A stretch of 44,807 nt of DNA from Schoenoplectus triqueter (Eukaryota; Streptophyta; Magnoliopsida; Poales; Cyperaceae): the NCBI GenBank assembly GCA_964058805.1, contig CAXKVV010000453.1, positions 1-44,807 of the forward strand, read 5' to 3'. Position numbers and translations under genes: made by a program. Within the stretch, counting starts at the first letter, position 1. Each line of letters starts with the position of its first letter. The notes beneath the pieces were generated by a model. The model made no database searches, was not told the DNA's origin, and saw nothing but the letters and a program-made list of their open reading frames with translations. This document shows, in pieces, positions 43,753 to 44,807 of this stretch.

Positions 43753-43985
43753 AACCATGTAATCATTAAATGAGAATATGAGATTCACGTTCACCAACTT
43801 GTACGAAAAACCTCTCAGTTTACGCCACAGAGGACTGACCGCTCGTCTTACTCGATCCTCTCCATTTCACACACCCCAAAACCCCAAATTGATTCGATCA
43901 ACACTTGGGAGGCGACCAGCGACAGTCGACCAGTGCGAGACTGCTAGTGCGTGCGGCTCCCTCTGCGTTGGCGTGTCGCTCAGCA

Positions 43986-44620
43986 ATGGAGCCAAATAAT
44001 CTTCCCGCATCAATTCCTCCTCCGCCTCCAATCGCTGCCGCCTTAGCCGCCGCCTTGGCCCCTTCTCCCTCCGACTCCACCTCCCCCCTATCGCCACAAA
44101 CTCAAACCCGACCCGTCTCCCCCTCCCCTTCCTCCTCCTCTGACCCTGACCAAGACCTAGACGCCGATGCTGACCCCTTTGACGATGGGGACGCCGACGC
44201 CGATGCTGAAGGTTATGCCGATGCTGATGCCGATGTGGATGTTGATGCTGACGTGGACCTCGACCTCGACCTCGACCTCGACCTCGACCCCTCCAGAGAG
44301 AAATCCCTCTCTTCTCTCGTTCCCATCCCTGCTTCTCTCCTCCTTCCGCTGGCTAAGAAGCCGAAGAAGAAGAACAGCAAGAACAACAATGTGTGGACCA
44401 AGCCAGCTTCACGAAAGGGGAAGAAGAAATCTAAGTCGATTCTTGGGCAATCAGCGCCCGTGTCAACAGCGCCAGAGGATAATGTGCTCATGACACCGGT
44501 TCCTCGGTTGCCAGACCGGTCTGATGATTCGGCAGATTCAATTATTTGCTTGTCTCGTGTCTCAAAATCTGAGAGGATCGAGCTTAGTGAGGACAGACTG
44601 ACAGCTGGCTGCACAAAAGG
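43986..44620 (+). CDS. TRO: TRAUCO/ASH2L-like protein, first exon (partial, runs off the window)
   Basis: The ATG at 43986 opens [15 protein letters not shown]. The exon ends AAAAGG before GTAACT (44621), phase 2, so a Gly codon is split. The 211 codons give an Ala/Pro/Ser-rich start, then an acidic region of Asp-Ala/Val repeats and a (Asp-Leu)n run. A basic segment ([27 protein letters not shown]) is followed by [19 protein letters not shown] and [12 protein letters not shown]. The [13 protein letters not shown] / TPVPR.PD / LS.V / [10 protein letters not shown] series matches, from memory, the region just before the SPRY domain of plant TRAUCO. TRAUCO is the homologue of ASH2L, a core partner of COMPASS-like H3K4 methyltransferases in the nucleus. 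The SPRY exons would lie beyond 44807. Reading continues only to a stop in the intron, which supports the splice. Confidence 0.7.
44163..44290 (+). repeat. Coding repeat: GAYGCY units followed by CTCGAC hexamers
   Basis: Inside the TRAUCO-like exon, GATGCTGATGCCGATG-type hexamers encode Asp-Ala/Val repeats. At about 44257-44288 the hexamer CTCGAC repeats, encoding (Leu-Asp)n. Perfect hexamer copies suggest recent slippage and length variation in the acidic domain. Confidence 0.85.
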
Positions 44621-44807
44621 GTAACTTTTTTGAAATTCAGTGGGTAAATGCGATTTTACAAATATAGTAATTACATCTCTTGTACCATGTATGTTACAAT
44701 GTTGCACACAGGAGGATCTCAAATTTTAGCCAGTAGAATTTCTGTCTGTAAGATGAGGCCTCGTGGAATTTGATGTTACTACACAGTGTTTTCCCAGTTG
44801 GCCTAGT
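44621..44807 (+). other. Start of intron 1 of the TRAUCO-like gene
   Basis: Begins GTAACTTTTTTG after the exon and shows in-frame stops directly (TAA at 44622). It is T-rich, as expected of a plant intron. The next exon was not identified in the remaining 187 bp. Confidence 0.6.

Noticed and set aside
43905..43985. N-terminal extension of the TRAUCO-like frame
   Set aside because: The upstream start would be TTG, not ATG; the first in-frame ATG is at 43986 and the extension looks like 5' UTR.
1..44807. CRISPR arrays, bacterial operons or organellar genes
   Set aside because: Repeats are transposon or simple-sequence in nature, genes have spliceosomal introns, and no rRNA/tRNA or recognised organellar coding sequence was seen.

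Overview
This is a stretch of flowering-plant nuclear DNA. It is strongly AT-rich, its genes contain introns, and transposable elements fill most of the space between them. I cannot name the species. The GC-rich, Ala/Pro-rich first exon of the last gene would fit a monocot or an early-diverging angiosperm, but that is only a guess.

Four host genes can be supported. (1) A six-exon B3/REM-type transcription factor on the minus strand (4437-7149). (2) A five-exon TSJT1/DUF3700 glutamine-amidotransferase-like stress gene on the minus strand (10835-14793), with a 2.9 kb first intron that holds two small hAT-type elements. (3) An intact single-exon SRC2-like C2-domain gene on the minus strand (39866-40462). 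(4) The first exon of a gene resembling TRAUCO/ASH2L, a COMPASS-type histone methylation cofactor, on the plus strand (43986-44620), running off the right edge. The genes look unrelated in function, and I see no evidence that they work together.

From left to right the rest is mobile DNA. There is a 5'-truncated L1 LINE with target-site duplication and poly(A) (921-2530). A fold-back MITE family has five copies at about 9.4, 19.1, 20.5, 23.8 and 26.9 kb. Two Helitron-like elements lie on opposite strands (about 17.2-17.6 and 23.2-23.8 kb). There is a Tourist-like MITE (21973-22246), a GACCCG-rich hAT-type element (25430-26016), and further small hAT-type MITEs (12433, 13615, 27591, 28866). A complete but decayed 4.5 kb hAT transposon with long CACGACACG-type subterminal arrays spans 29476-34024. 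A 4.8 kb Sirevirus-like Copia LTR retrotransposon that keeps only gag spans 35057-39864. A second L1 remnant lies at about 41150-42296.

The most striking arrangement is at 39865-39869. The gag-only retrotransposon inserted so that its 5-bp target duplication contains the stop codon of the C2-domain gene. The reading frame is untouched, but the gene's original 3' UTR now lies about 4.8 kb away, and the antisense LTR has taken its place.

No rRNA, tRNA, CRISPR or organellar genes were seen. All calls come from reading the sequence. No database search was run, and family names rest on recognised motifs.
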